A stretch of 64,000 bases of DNA, taken from positions 2,694,730 to 2,758,729 of the forward strand of contig NZ_LKAQ01000004.1 in NCBI RefSeq assembly GCF_001874525.1. Direction: 5' to 3'. Position numbers and translations under genes: made by a program. This document shows, in pieces, positions 53,015-62,412 of this stretch; the stretch's first letter is position 1, and every line of letters starts with the position of its first letter. This DNA comes from Pseudodesulfovibrio hydrargyri (lineage in GTDB: Bacteria; Desulfobacterota; Desulfovibrionia; Desulfovibrionales; Desulfovibrionaceae). Under the pieces are notes generated by a model. It did not search any database. It worked only from the letters and a program-made list of their open reading frames with translations, and was not told where the DNA came from.

Positions 53015-53425
53015 GTGGACAGGGCCAGAGAAATCTCCGGCGGACCGGATCGCGACGTGCGCCTGCTCATCGTGGACGATGAGACAGGGTTCGCCGAGGT
53101 CCTGTGCAAGCGCATGCGCCGCCGGGGCGTGGAGGCGGCGTCGGCGGAAAGCGGCGACGAGGCGGTCCGGCTGCTGCGCCGCGAGGAGTTCGACGTGGCC
53201 ATCGTGGACCTCAAGCTCCAGGGCATGAACGGAATCGAGATCCTCAAGGTCTTCCGGCTGATGGTCCCGGAAATGCCGGTGCTCATGCTTACCGGCCACG
53301 GCAGCGAGGAGGCCCGCGACGAGTGCATCAAGCTCGGCGCGGCGGGCTATCTGTCCAAGCCCGTGGAGTTCGACAGACTGCTCGACAAGGCGCTGGAATT
53401 GAGCGCCGGAAGGGAGCGGGCATGA
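53015..53425 (+). CDS. Single-domain response regulator (2 of 3 in tandem)
   Basis: A 136-residue receiver: RLLIVDDETGF, VAIVDLKLQGMNG at the phosphorylation site, MLTGHGSEEARDE and GYLSKPVEFDRLL. Here the usual MP after the aspartate-Met/Leu-x is LQ, so it is a slightly divergent copy. GTG 53015 starts four bases after the previous stop. It is similar to both neighbours, as expected from local duplication. Confidence 0.88.
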   Translation: MDRAREISGGPDRDVRLLIVDDETGFAEVLCKRMRRRGVEAASAESGDEAVRLLRREEFDVAIVDLKLQGMNGIEILKVFRLMVPEMPVLMLTGHGSEEARDECIKLGAAGYLSKPVEFDRLLDKALELSAGRERA

Positions 53426-53805
53426 ACGGCGTGAGGGTGCTGCTCATTGACGACGAGGGCGGGTACACCGATGCCCTGGCCAAGCGTCTTGACCGCAGGG
53501 GGCTGTCCGTGGCCACTGCGGGCGGTGGGGCGCAGGCCCTCGAGATCATGGGCCAAAGGTCCTTTGATGTGATCCTGCTCGACATCAAGATGGCGGGCAT
53601 GGACGGGATCAAGACCCTGAGCGCCATCAAGCGGCAACACCCGGAGGTGGAGGTGGTCATGCTGACCGCCCATGCCGACACGGACATCGTTATTTCCAGT
53701 CTGGCCATGGGGGCGTTCGATTACCTTATGAAGCCGGCGGACGTGGAGGAACTGGTCCGCAAGATCGAAGATGCGGCCATGAAAAAAAGAAGCAATTCGA
53801 AGTGA
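53422..53805 (+). CDS. Single-domain response regulator (3 of 3 in tandem)
   Basis: A 127-residue receiver: RVLLIDDEGGYTDALAKRLDRRGLSV, VILLDIKMAGMDG at the phosphorylation site, MLTAHADTD and FDYLMKPADVEEL. It overlaps the second receiver by four bases (ATGA) and has GGGAG upstream. The C-terminus ends in a basic run (KKRSNSK). It is followed by the transporter gene after 60 bases. Confidence 0.92.
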   Translation: MNGVRVLLIDDEGGYTDALAKRLDRRGLSVATAGGGAQALEIMGQRSFDVILLDIKMAGMDGIKTLSAIKRQHPEVEVVMLTAHADTDIVISSLAMGAFDYLMKPADVEELVRKIEDAAMKKRSNSK

Positions 53806-53865
53806 TCGGCCCGAGGGTGGGTGCTTCGGACGGGTTGAACAAAACAAGAGGAAGCGAGGATAGTC

Positions 53866-55143
53866 ATGCGATTTTTCAGCCAATGGGGTAGATTCATGAT
53901 GGCCGGGGCCGGAGCCCTTGCCCAGTGGGAGATCGACAACGCCAAGTCCATAGTGGGCAGCCGCAAGAAGCTGCTGCTCATCGGGCTGATGATCATACCC
54001 ATCATCCTGATCGGCGTGGCCTTTGCCGACGACATCGGCCCGGCCCTGCCGCATCTGCTCGGCGGCAAGAAGGCCTATAGCCCGGCCTTCTACAGCCTGG
54101 GCATCTTCATGGTCTCCATCGCCATCGGCGTGGGCGCGGGACTGATCACCGGCTGCATCGGCGCGGGCGGCGGCTTCATCATCGCCCCGGCGCTCATGTC
54201 CGCCGGCATCAAGGGCATCCTGGCCGTGGGCACAGACCTGTTCCACATCTTCGCCAAGGCGATCATGGGCAGCGTCATCCACCGCAAGCTCGGCAACGTG
54301 TCCGTGTCCCTGGCCGTGGTCTTCCTGGTCGGGGCCGTGCTCGGGGCCACGGCGGGCGGCGTCATCAACCGCGTGCTCTACGAGATCAACCCGATCCTGA
54401 GCGACGCCTTCATCACCACCGTCTATTCGCTGATGCTCGGCTTCCTGGGCTTCTACGCCCTGGCCGACTTCCTGCGTTCGCGCAAGGCGGACAAGGGCGG
54501 CGACGCCCACGGCGGCGGGGAAGGGGCCGAACTCGGAGCCCTGTGCCGCAACCTGCAGGACGTCAAGTGCCCGCCCATGATCAAGTTCGACCAGGACCTG
54601 GTCGCCGGCGGCCGCCAGATCTCCTGGATATTCCTGGTCCTGTCCGGCGCGCTGGTCGGCCTGGCCGCGGGCATCATGGGCGTGGGCGGCGGCTTTCTGA
54701 CCTTCCCGATCTTCGTTTACGTGCTCGGCGTGTCCTCCATGACCACGGTGGGTACCGACATCTTCCAGATCGTGTTCACGGCGGGCTTCGCGTCCATCAC
54801 CCAGTACGCCATCTACGGCTTCATCTTCTACACCCTGGCCATGGGCATGCTCATCGGTTCGCTGCTGGGCATCCAGATCGGCGCGCTGGTGACCAAGATC
54901 GTGCCCGGCATCACCATCCGGGGCTTCTACGCCATGGCCGTGCTGGCCGGTTTCATGAACCGGATATTCGCCCTGCCGAGCAAGCTGGCCGATATGGACA
55001 TCATCTCGCTCTCGCCAGGCGCCGGGGCCGTGCTCAACACCATCGGCATCTGGGCGTTCTTCATCGTCATCGGCGGGTTCTCCGTCTGGGTGGTGGGCAC
55101 CTTCCTGATGAACATTTCCAAGCTCAAGAGAAAGGAGGCCTAA
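53866..55143 (+). CDS. TauE/SafE-family (TSUP) anion transporter
   Basis: A 425-residue inner-membrane permease of the TSUP family. Two homologous halves are visible, each with the glycine-rich signature: GVGAGLITGCIGAGGGFIIAPALMSAGI and GLAAGIMGVGGGFLTFPIFVYVLGVSS, both followed by VGTD. A hydrophilic loop of about 70 residues (residues 205-250, with HGGGEGAE and VKCPP) separates the halves. Family members move sulfite, sulfonates, thiosulfate or other small anions. Placement inside a two-component cluster with a Cache-type sensor suggests transport and sensing of the same anion; the substrate is unknown. Confidence 0.92.
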   Translation: MRFFSQWGRFMMAGAGALAQWEIDNAKSIVGSRKKLLLIGLMIIPIILIGVAFADDIGPALPHLLGGKKAYSPAFYSLGIFMVSIAIGVGAGLITGCIGAGGGFIIAPALMSAGIKGILAVGTDLFHIFAKAIMGSVIHRKLGNVSVSLAVVFLVGAVLGATAGGVINRVLYEINPILSDAFITTVYSLMLGFLGFYALADFLRSRKADKGGDAHGGGEGAELGALCRNLQDVKCPPMIKFDQDLVAGGRQISWIFLVLSGALVGLAAGIMGVGGGFLTFPIFVYVLGVSSMTTVGTDIFQIVFTAGFASITQYAIYGFIFYTLAMGMLIGSLLGIQIGALVTKIVPGITIRGFYAMAVLAGFMNRIFALPSKLADMDIISLSPGAGAVLNTIGIWAFFIVIGGFSVWVVGTFLMNISKLKRKEA

Positions 55144-55147
55144 GGCC

Positions 55148-55834
55148 ATGATCTACAACAAGAAGGAATTCTACGGCGGGGCGAGCCTGCTGGTGGTCTT
55201 TTTCGTGATCCTGTTCATGATGTTCCAGCCCATCTACCACGGGCACAACGGCATGCAGTTTTTGGACAATCTCTACAACTCCATCTCCAAGGGGTCCATC
55301 AACTACTCCTCGCAGTTGAAGGACGACATGGCCAAGTTCGACGGCAAGGCCATAGACGTGACCCTGAACTACGGCACCGAAGTCCAGGCGGCCCAGTCGG
55401 CCGACATGTTCGCCAAGGCCGGGGCGCAGGCTTCGGCCGACGGCAAGGCGCTGCATCTGGCCGGTTCCCTGGGCGCGATCCTGAAGAGCAGCCTGGACGA
55501 CGCCCAGGTCATGTACGACAACGACGGCGAGGCCATCCAGGCCCGGTACGGCATTGAGCCGCGCCGCGTCCTGTACAACTGGTGGATATCCTACAAGCTG
55601 ATGAACAAGGCCTTGGGCAACCAGAAGGAATTCGCGGCGGCCAAGGCCGTGGACACGGTCCAGACCAAGTCGGTGGAGGCCTCCTACAACTACTACGGGG
55701 TCGAGGCCCAGAGCATCACGGACGACATAGGCCTGGTCATCTTCTCCCTGGTCTTCTATGTGCTTTACACCTTGTGGTACGGGTTCGCCATCCTGTTCGT
55801 CTTCGAGGGATGGGGACTCAAGCTCAGTCACTAA
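55148..55834 (+). CDS. Two-helix membrane protein of unknown function next to TauE
   Basis: A 228-residue protein with one hydrophobic helix near the N-terminus (LLVVFFVILFMMFQPIY) and one near the C-terminus (IGLVIFSLVFYVLYTLWYGFAILFVF). The 170 residues between them should be periplasmic and include YSSQLKDDMAKFDGKAIDVTLNYG and YGIEPRRVLYNWW. I do not recognise a family. It starts four bases after the transporter stop with AGGAGG overlapping, so the two are made together. It may be a subunit or regulator of the transporter. Confidence 0.85.
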   Translation: MIYNKKEFYGGASLLVVFFVILFMMFQPIYHGHNGMQFLDNLYNSISKGSINYSSQLKDDMAKFDGKAIDVTLNYGTEVQAAQSADMFAKAGAQASADGKALHLAGSLGAILKSSLDDAQVMYDNDGEAIQARYGIEPRRVLYNWWISYKLMNKALGNQKEFAAAKAVDTVQTKSVEASYNYYGVEAQSITDDIGLVIFSLVFYVLYTLWYGFAILFVFEGWGLKLSH

Positions 55835-55865
55835 GTCTCGGAATGCGCATCATACCCTAGCCCTG

Positions 55866-55901
55866 CGCGGTCCGGCGGCCTCCCCCGGCCGTCGGACCGC
55901 G
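55866..55901 (+). other. Long GC-rich hairpin after the transporter pair
   Basis: CGCGGTCCG plus CGGCC pairs with GGCCG plus CGGACCGCG, about 15 base pairs with one wobble around TCCCCC. There is no U-run, so it could attenuate transcription into the second kinase gene or stabilise the upstream message. Confidence 0.65.
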
Positions 55902-55968
55902 TCCCGAGCCATGAGGGGATTTACTCCTGTCCGAAATGATTGTATTTTCTTCACATGAGGAAGCGTGC

Positions 55969-57452
55969 ATGAATCTCCAGAACTATTACGACACCGTTAT
56001 GGAGCTGACCCACGGCATCGTGGTCACGCTCGATCTCGACGGGGGGATCATCCACGGCAACTCCGAGCTGGAGCACCTCTCCGGGTATCATCTCCAGGAA
56101 CTGGCGGGCCGCGACTGGTTCGAGGTCTTCATCCCCAGGGACGAGCGGGACATGGCCCGGCGCGCCCTGCTCGAGAGCGTCCAGGACAGGGGAGTGACCG
56201 CCTTTGCCGGACGCATCCGGGCCAAGGACGGGGACACGGTCTACGTCAACTGGAACCTCAAGCCGCTGACCGACTCCAACGGCGAGATCGTCAGCCTGCT
56301 GTGCGTGGGCCAGGACGTGACCGACCTGGTCCTGCGCGAGAAGGGCCTTTTGCGCGAGCGGTTCACGCTGCTTGAGCGCAACAAGGAGCTCAACTGCCTC
56401 TATTCCCTGAGCCAGCTCATGGGCGAGATCCACCGGACCATGGACGACCTCCTGACCCAGGTGGTGGAACTGCTCCCGGCGGCCTTCCAGAACCCGGAGA
56501 TGACCTACGCCCGGCTGCGCCTCGGGCACAAGATCTACGAGACCCCGGGCTTCGAGGAGAGCGATTTCATGCTCAAGTCCGACCTGGTGATCAACGGCGA
56601 GAAGCGCGGGTCGCTGACGGTCGCCGTGCGCAACGACGCGGCCCGGCCCGGTTTTCTGGAGGACGAGCGGGACCTGTTCACCACCGTGGTCCAGCAGGTG
56701 GTCATCCTGGTCTCCAAACGGGAGACGCGGTTGGCCAAACAGGAGCTGGAGCGCCAGCTCAGGCAGTCGGACCGGCTGGCCAAGATCGGCCAGTTCTCCG
56801 CCGGGGTGGCCCACGAGATCAACGAGCCCCTGGCCAACATCCTCGGCTTCGCCGAACTCGCCCTGCAGAGCCCGGACCTGCCCGAGCAGGTTGCCACGGA
56901 CCTGAACAATATCGTGGAGTCCTCCCTGCACGCCCGCGAGATCATCCGCAAGCTCATGTTTTTCGGCCGCCAGCTACCGCCCCAGCCCGCGTTCATCGAC
57001 TTCAACGACACGGTGGAGCAGGCCCTGCGCATCACCGAATCCGGGGCCCGGCGCGGCGACATCGAGATCGTCCGGGAGTATGACCGGAGCCTGCCCAAGA
57101 TATTGGCCGATCCCCAGCACATGAAGCAGGTGGTGGTCAATCTGGTGGTCAACGCCATCCAGGCCATGGTCGACGGCGGTACCGTGACCGTCCGAACCAT
57201 CGGGCTCGACAGCGACGCCTACCTGGTGGTGGAGGACACCGGCCCGGGCATGACCCCGGACGTGCTCAAGATGATCTTCACCCCGTTTTTCACCACCAAG
57301 GACGTGGACAAGGGTTCCGGCCTGGGGCTGTCCGTGATACACGGCATCGTCAAGGCCCACGGGGGATTCATTCAGGTGGAAAGCTCGCCGGACGGGGGGA
57401 CCAGGGTGGAGGTCGCCTTTCCCTGCCATCTGCGCGACCCGGAGGATGAGCC

Positions 57453-57456
<4 letters not shown>
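55969..57456 (+). CDS. Cytoplasmic PAS-domain histidine kinase
   Basis: A 495-residue soluble kinase. An N-terminal PAS domain is at about 1-120 (LTHGIVVTLDLDGGIIHGNSELEHLSGY, then GRIRAKDGDTVYVNWNLKPLTDSNGEIV). A GAF-like segment is at about 135-275 and a coiled coil (KRETRLAKQELERQLRQSDRLAK) leads to the H-box IGQFSAGVAHEINEPLANIL. N-box VVNLVVNAIQAM and ATP motifs DTGPGMT and DKGSGLGLSVIHG complete it. ATG 55969 has GAGGAAG upstream. It overlaps the NtrC-type regulator by four bases, its evident partner. Confidence 0.93.
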
Positions 57457-58799
<1,343 letters not shown>

Positions 58800-58930
58800 C
58801 CCATCCCGGCCGCCCCGGGGTGAACCTTTGGGGTTGACCCGGCCCTGTCCTTATGCGAAAGGGCCGGACGGCGTTGACCTGTCCGCACAGTCGGGTATGG
58901 TGCAACGCACAACCATATCCAAGGCGCATC

Positions 58931-59974
58931 ATGGCTTTCAACGTGGAAAAATACCTCAGCAGCCACGTCCGGCATGGCATGAAGGTCGGACTGGCCAGCG
59001 TTCTGGCCTACGTCGGGGCGGAACTTATCGGCCTGCCCTACGGGTACTGGGCGGTCATCACCACGGTCATCGTCATGCAGATGCATGTGGCCGACTCCAT
59101 CCAGATGTGCCTGTACCGGTTCACCGGCACGGCCATCGGCGCGGGCATGGGCATCCTGATGATCCTCGTCTTCCCGCCCACCCACCTTTATACGCTCATC
59201 GCCGTGTTCGTGGGCACGGGCGTATGCGCCTACCTGACCCGCTACGACGCGCGCTACCGCATGGCGGCCATCACCATGGCCATCGTCTTCCTGTCCAGTC
59301 TGCAGGCGGAGAACCGCATCGAATACTCCCTGTTCCGGGTGGCCGAGATCGGCGTCGGTGTGCTCTGCGCCTTCGTGGTCTCGGTGGCGGTCTGGCCCAA
59401 CCGGACCACCTCGGTCCTGCTCGACCGGCTGTGCGGACAATATGACCAAGTGGCCGACGACGTCCTGCTGCTCATGGACAATTTCCTGCACCGTCAACGC
59501 AAGACCGACCCGGATCTGTTCTTTGACCTGGCCCGCGAGGTCCAGGCCAACCGGGATCTCTACAACAAGATATATTCCACCGAGCGGCGCGTCTTCCGAG
59601 ACGACATGGCCAAGCTCTCCCTGCAGGTCAACACGCTCAATTCCGTGGTCGAGCGGCTGCAATCCACGCCTTCCTTGCTCAACGAGGTGGAGGGCGACGG
59701 CTTCGACATCATCATGACACCGGAACTGAACCTCCTGGCCCGGCATCTGGCCGTGGCTCTGCGCTCCATCGGACGGGGCGTGCAGTACGATCCCCACCCC
59801 CTGGCCCGGGCCGTGGACAGGGTGGAGCAGCGGTTCATCGAACTGCGCGAGCAGGGCGTCATCGAACGGTTCGAGGTGCGCCGGTACTTCCAGGTCATGA
59901 GCTTCATCAACACCGTACAGCACCTGGGCGAATTCCTCCTGGTTGTCCTGAACAAGCCGCGCGGAACCGTATAG
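58931..59974 (+). CDS. FUSC/aromatic acid exporter (ArAE)-like membrane protein
   Basis: A 347-residue protein. About six hydrophobic segments fill the first 160 residues (GLASVLAYVGAELIGL, YWAVITTVIVMQMHVADS, GTAIGAGMGILMILVF, LIAVFVGTGVCAYL, AAITMAIVFLSSL, GVGVLCAFVVSVAVWP). The remainder is a helical cytoplasmic domain (LFFDLAREVQANRDLYNKIYSTERRVF). This is the plan of the YccS/FUSC and ArAE families, which export aromatic or other organic acids. ATG 58931 has AAGG upstream. It is a separate gene 131 bases after the activator and ends in a terminator. Confidence 0.85.
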   Translation: MAFNVEKYLSSHVRHGMKVGLASVLAYVGAELIGLPYGYWAVITTVIVMQMHVADSIQMCLYRFTGTAIGAGMGILMILVFPPTHLYTLIAVFVGTGVCAYLTRYDARYRMAAITMAIVFLSSLQAENRIEYSLFRVAEIGVGVLCAFVVSVAVWPNRTTSVLLDRLCGQYDQVADDVLLLMDNFLHRQRKTDPDLFFDLAREVQANRDLYNKIYSTERRVFRDDMAKLSLQVNTLNSVVERLQSTPSLLNEVEGDGFDIIMTPELNLLARHLAVALRSIGRGVQYDPHPLARAVDRVEQRFIELREQGVIERFEVRRYFQVMSFINTVQHLGEFLLVVLNKPRGTV

Positions 59975-59994
59975 CCTTCCGATCTTCTCAGATA

Positions 59995-60027
59995 GAGGCC
60001 TGCGGCGGACAGCCGCGGGCCTCTTTT
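59995..60027 (+). terminator. Rho-independent terminator after the ArAE-like gene
   Basis: GAGGCCTGCGGC (59995-60006) pairs with GCCGCGGGCCTC (60012-60023), followed by TTTT. Confidence 0.88.
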
Positions 60028-60611
60028 GCGTGGAGACGCGTAATTCCGGCCGGGAGGGGGGCTGCGGCCCAGACGAGGCGGGTGAAGAGTTCGAGATTCT
60101 CCACTGTCTTGTGAAAAAAAGTACGCGGCCGCATTGGGTTTTCGTCCACCTTGTCTTGCCGAAATAGTCTTGCCTAAGAGGCGCGTTTGCGCGTTGCCGC
60201 GATAGCTGACCCGGACTGCGGAAGACCTGAAAAACCGGGGCCTGGGATGACGTCCAAAAAAATTCTAAATTTTTTTTAGCAACGTCCATTCTATTATTTT
60301 TGCCAAATTCATTTTTTTGCCGAGACGTGAAGGCGGTCTGGCAAAACAAGGCGAGGCCGTTCGTCGACATGCTTAATCCAGCGAATTGCCGTTTTATTTG
60401 TGCGAAAAATCACATGAGGGCGAAAAAAGGGCATCTCTGCCCAGCAGTAGCGCTCTTGTTGTGTCGACCATTGTACCCGATGTGAAAAAAACTTCATATG
60501 TCCTGTCATTGCGCGATCTTGGCGTGATAAAACGCCTGTTTTGCAACTAAAAAACAATGTATTTTAACGCATTGTGGTTATTTTACCTGTTGGTGCAATT
60601 GCCACCGGTAG
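60028..60611. other. AT-rich non-coding control region before the rnf operon
   Basis: This 584-base stretch is clearly lower in G+C than its surroundings, especially from 60250 to 60600, and no open frame in it looks real. It contains a Rex/CRP-like box (60398-60415), a second weak inverted repeat (TGTGAA 60481-60486 with TTCATA 60493-60498) and a near-palindrome GGTGCAATTGCCACC (60592-60606) just upstream of the sigma-54 promoter. Its length and composition suggest several regulator-binding sites. Confidence 0.6.
60398..60415. promoter_or_regulatory. Possible Rex- or CRP-family binding site
   Basis: TTGTGCGAAAAATCACAT matches the outer positions of the Rex consensus (TTGTG with CACA at 18-base span). 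It also matches the CRP-type 16-mer TGTGA-N6-TCACA with one mismatch. A redox regulator such as Rex would suit an Rnf operon, but the match does not decide between families. Confidence 0.4.
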
Positions 60612-60627
60612 TGGCACGTTTTCTGCT
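60612..60627 (+). promoter_or_regulatory. Sigma-54 promoter of the cytochrome-rnf operon
   Basis: TGGCACGTTTTCTGCT fits the -24/-12 consensus with exact GG-to-GC spacing and one deviation (C for T in the -12 block). Transcription should begin near 60638, about 100 bases upstream of the cytochrome gene. Confidence 0.8.
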
Positions 60628-60638
60628 AAAAACGAACT

Positions 60639-60654
60639 GATTGATTAATCAATC
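60639..60654. promoter_or_regulatory. Perfect 16-base palindrome at the rnf transcription start
   Basis: GATTGATTAATCAATC is a perfect palindrome located right after the predicted sigma-54 start site. A protein bound here would block initiation, so it may be a repressor operator. It resembles, but does not match, the FNR half-site spacing (two central bases rather than four). Confidence 0.6.
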
Positions 60655-60738
60655 TGGACGTGCTAGCCCGTCCCCGGAAAAAGGGCGGAAGGCGGCCCGA
60701 CGAACAATGTAAACAGCTATTGAGTGAGGATTGACCAG

Positions 60739-61215
60739 TTGCAAAATAGATACTTCATAATTTCGGCAGTCGTAGCGCTTCTCTTTGTGGGAGCCGTGGT
60801 CGGCTACGCCATCCCGGAGGAAAAACAGGAGGTTCCCGCCCGGATCATCCTGGACAACACCGGGGGGCGGGTCGTGTTTTCCCACCGGACGCACGCGGAT
60901 GACTACGGGGCCGACTGCGCGGACTGTCACCATGACGGACTCGAGGGCAGGGAGTACCTGCCGTGCGGAGCCTGCCACCCGGCGGAGTTCGACGAAACGT
61001 TCCGCCGCGAACACCCCAAGGCGTTCCCGGACAAGGAGGCCTGTCTGCGCTGTCACGACGAAGTGCCCACCGGGCCGCTTCCCGAGGATGAACGGCCGGA
61101 CATCGAATCCATCCCGACCCGTGGCGAGGCCTTCCACTCCCTGTGCATGGGCTGCCACGAGGAAAACGGCGGTCCCTACGGGGAAGATGCCTGCTACCAG
61201 TGCCACGCGAGGTAA
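60739..61215 (+). CDS. Pentahaem c-type cytochrome at the head of the rnf operon
   Basis: A 158-residue membrane-anchored or exported cytochrome with an N-terminal hydrophobic helix (FIISAVVALLFVGAVVGYAI). Five CXXCH sites start at residues 60, 76, 102, 136 and 152, with likely distal ligands His49 and His52 in FSHRTH. TTG 60739 is preferred since GAGGA lies nine bases upstream; GTG 60724 would add five residues and overlaps that site. In related Desulfovibrio a multihaem cytochrome gene also precedes rnfC. It probably links the periplasmic cytochrome c3 pool to the Rnf complex. Confidence 0.9.
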   Translation: MQNRYFIISAVVALLFVGAVVGYAIPEEKQEVPARIILDNTGGRVVFSHRTHADDYGADCADCHHDGLEGREYLPCGACHPAEFDETFRREHPKAFPDKEACLRCHDEVPTGPLPEDERPDIESIPTRGEAFHSLCMGCHEENGGPYGEDACYQCHAR

Positions 61216-61218
61216 TCC

Positions 61219-62364
61219 ATGCTGAAGATACACTATTCCCTGGATCAGAAACCGGCCGATTCCATCCGTGACCTGGAACCGCCCAAGGTCTTGAACATAT
61301 CGGTGCGCAATCTCGTCCTGAAGACCAAGAAGGGCAGCGTGCTGGCCAAGGGCGACCTGGTCGCCGAACATCCGTCTCCCTGCGGCGGGGCCTGCCATGC
61401 GGCACTGGGCGGCAAGGTCAAGGCCGTCAACTACCACAGCCTGACCGTGGAATGCTCCGGCGGCGCCGAAACCGTCGAACCCGTGGACGTGGCGTCCATG
61501 GGCAAGGGATCGGAACTGATCCGGGCCCTGCAGGAGCTGGGCGTGGATGTCTCTCCGCTGTCGGGACGCGCCGAGGTCCTGGTGATCAACGGTCTGAACC
61601 CCGAGCCGGGCGTGTCCGTGGCCCAGCAGCTCCTGCGCGACGGCGGCGAGGAACTGCGCGCCGGATTGGACATGGCCCGCAAGCTGCTTTCCCCCGACCG
61701 CACCATCCTGGCCGCGCCCAAGGGCGAAGCCGTCTCCATACCCGGTGCGGAAACCGTGGGCATCCGGGCCAAGTATCCGTATTCCCTGGACGCCCTGGTG
61801 GTCCGCGCCGTGACCCGCAAGGAGTTCCCCGAGCACACCCGGGTCATCAACGTCATGGATCTGTTCGATCTCGGCAAGGTGGCCCTGACCGGACTGCCCG
61901 TCACCGAGACCTTCATGACCATCGACGGACACAACTACCGGGTGCCCGTGGGCACGCCCGTTCGCCATATTCTGGAGGCCCTCGAACTGAACGTCGAACC
62001 GGGCGACACCATCGTCCTGGGCGGACCGTTCAGGGGCGAGTCCATCTATAGCCTCGACCAGGGGGTCAAGAAGGAGGACTACGGCATGTTCATCACCTCC
62101 TCCGACGCCATTCCCGAGGTCCAGGACGCGGCGTGCATGAACTGCGGCGAATGCGTCCTGCAGTGCCCGGCCCGGGTGCAGCCCCACCTCATCAGCCGCT
62201 ACGCCGAGTACGAGCGGTTCGAGGAGGCTGAGCGATACGGCCTGAACAGCTGTTTCGAGTGCGGCCTGTGCGCCTTCAACTGTTTCGCCAGACGGCCGCT
62301 GCTCCAGTACATCCGCTTCGCGAAGGCGCAGATCCGCGCCAAGGGGCAGGGAACCAAGGCCTAG
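61219..62364 (+). CDS. rnfC: Electron transport complex subunit RnfC
   Basis: A 381-residue membrane-associated subunit that accepts electrons from NADH or ferredoxin in the ion-pumping Rnf complex. It has the N-terminal barrel (NISVRNLVLKTKKGSVLAKGDLVAEHPSPCGGACHAA, read in parts), a central region with VLVINGLNPEPG and LVVRAVTRKEFPEH, and two C-terminal [4Fe-4S] motifs: Cys306-309-312-316 (CMNCGECVLQCP) and Cys345-348-351-355 (CFECGLCAFNC). At 381 residues it is on the short side for the family and lacks a long C-terminal repeat region. It starts three bases after the cytochrome gene. Confidence 0.95.
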   Translation: MLKIHYSLDQKPADSIRDLEPPKVLNISVRNLVLKTKKGSVLAKGDLVAEHPSPCGGACHAALGGKVKAVNYHSLTVECSGGAETVEPVDVASMGKGSELIRALQELGVDVSPLSGRAEVLVINGLNPEPGVSVAQQLLRDGGEELRAGLDMARKLLSPDRTILAAPKGEAVSIPGAETVGIRAKYPYSLDALVVRAVTRKEFPEHTRVINVMDLFDLGKVALTGLPVTETFMTIDGHNYRVPVGTPVRHILEALELNVEPGDTIVLGGPFRGESIYSLDQGVKKEDYGMFITSSDAIPEVQDAACMNCGECVLQCPARVQPHLISRYAEYERFEEAERYGLNSCFECGLCAFNCFARRPLLQYIRFAKAQIRAKGQGTKA

Positions 62365-62412
62365 GCCGGATCCCGATCAAGCAAGATCGACAACACAAGA
62401 GAGATACACGAT

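Noticed and set aside
60300..60485. A 61-codon open frame in the AT-rich region before rnf
   Set aside because: There is no ribosome-binding site or family resemblance, and it spans the candidate regulator site.
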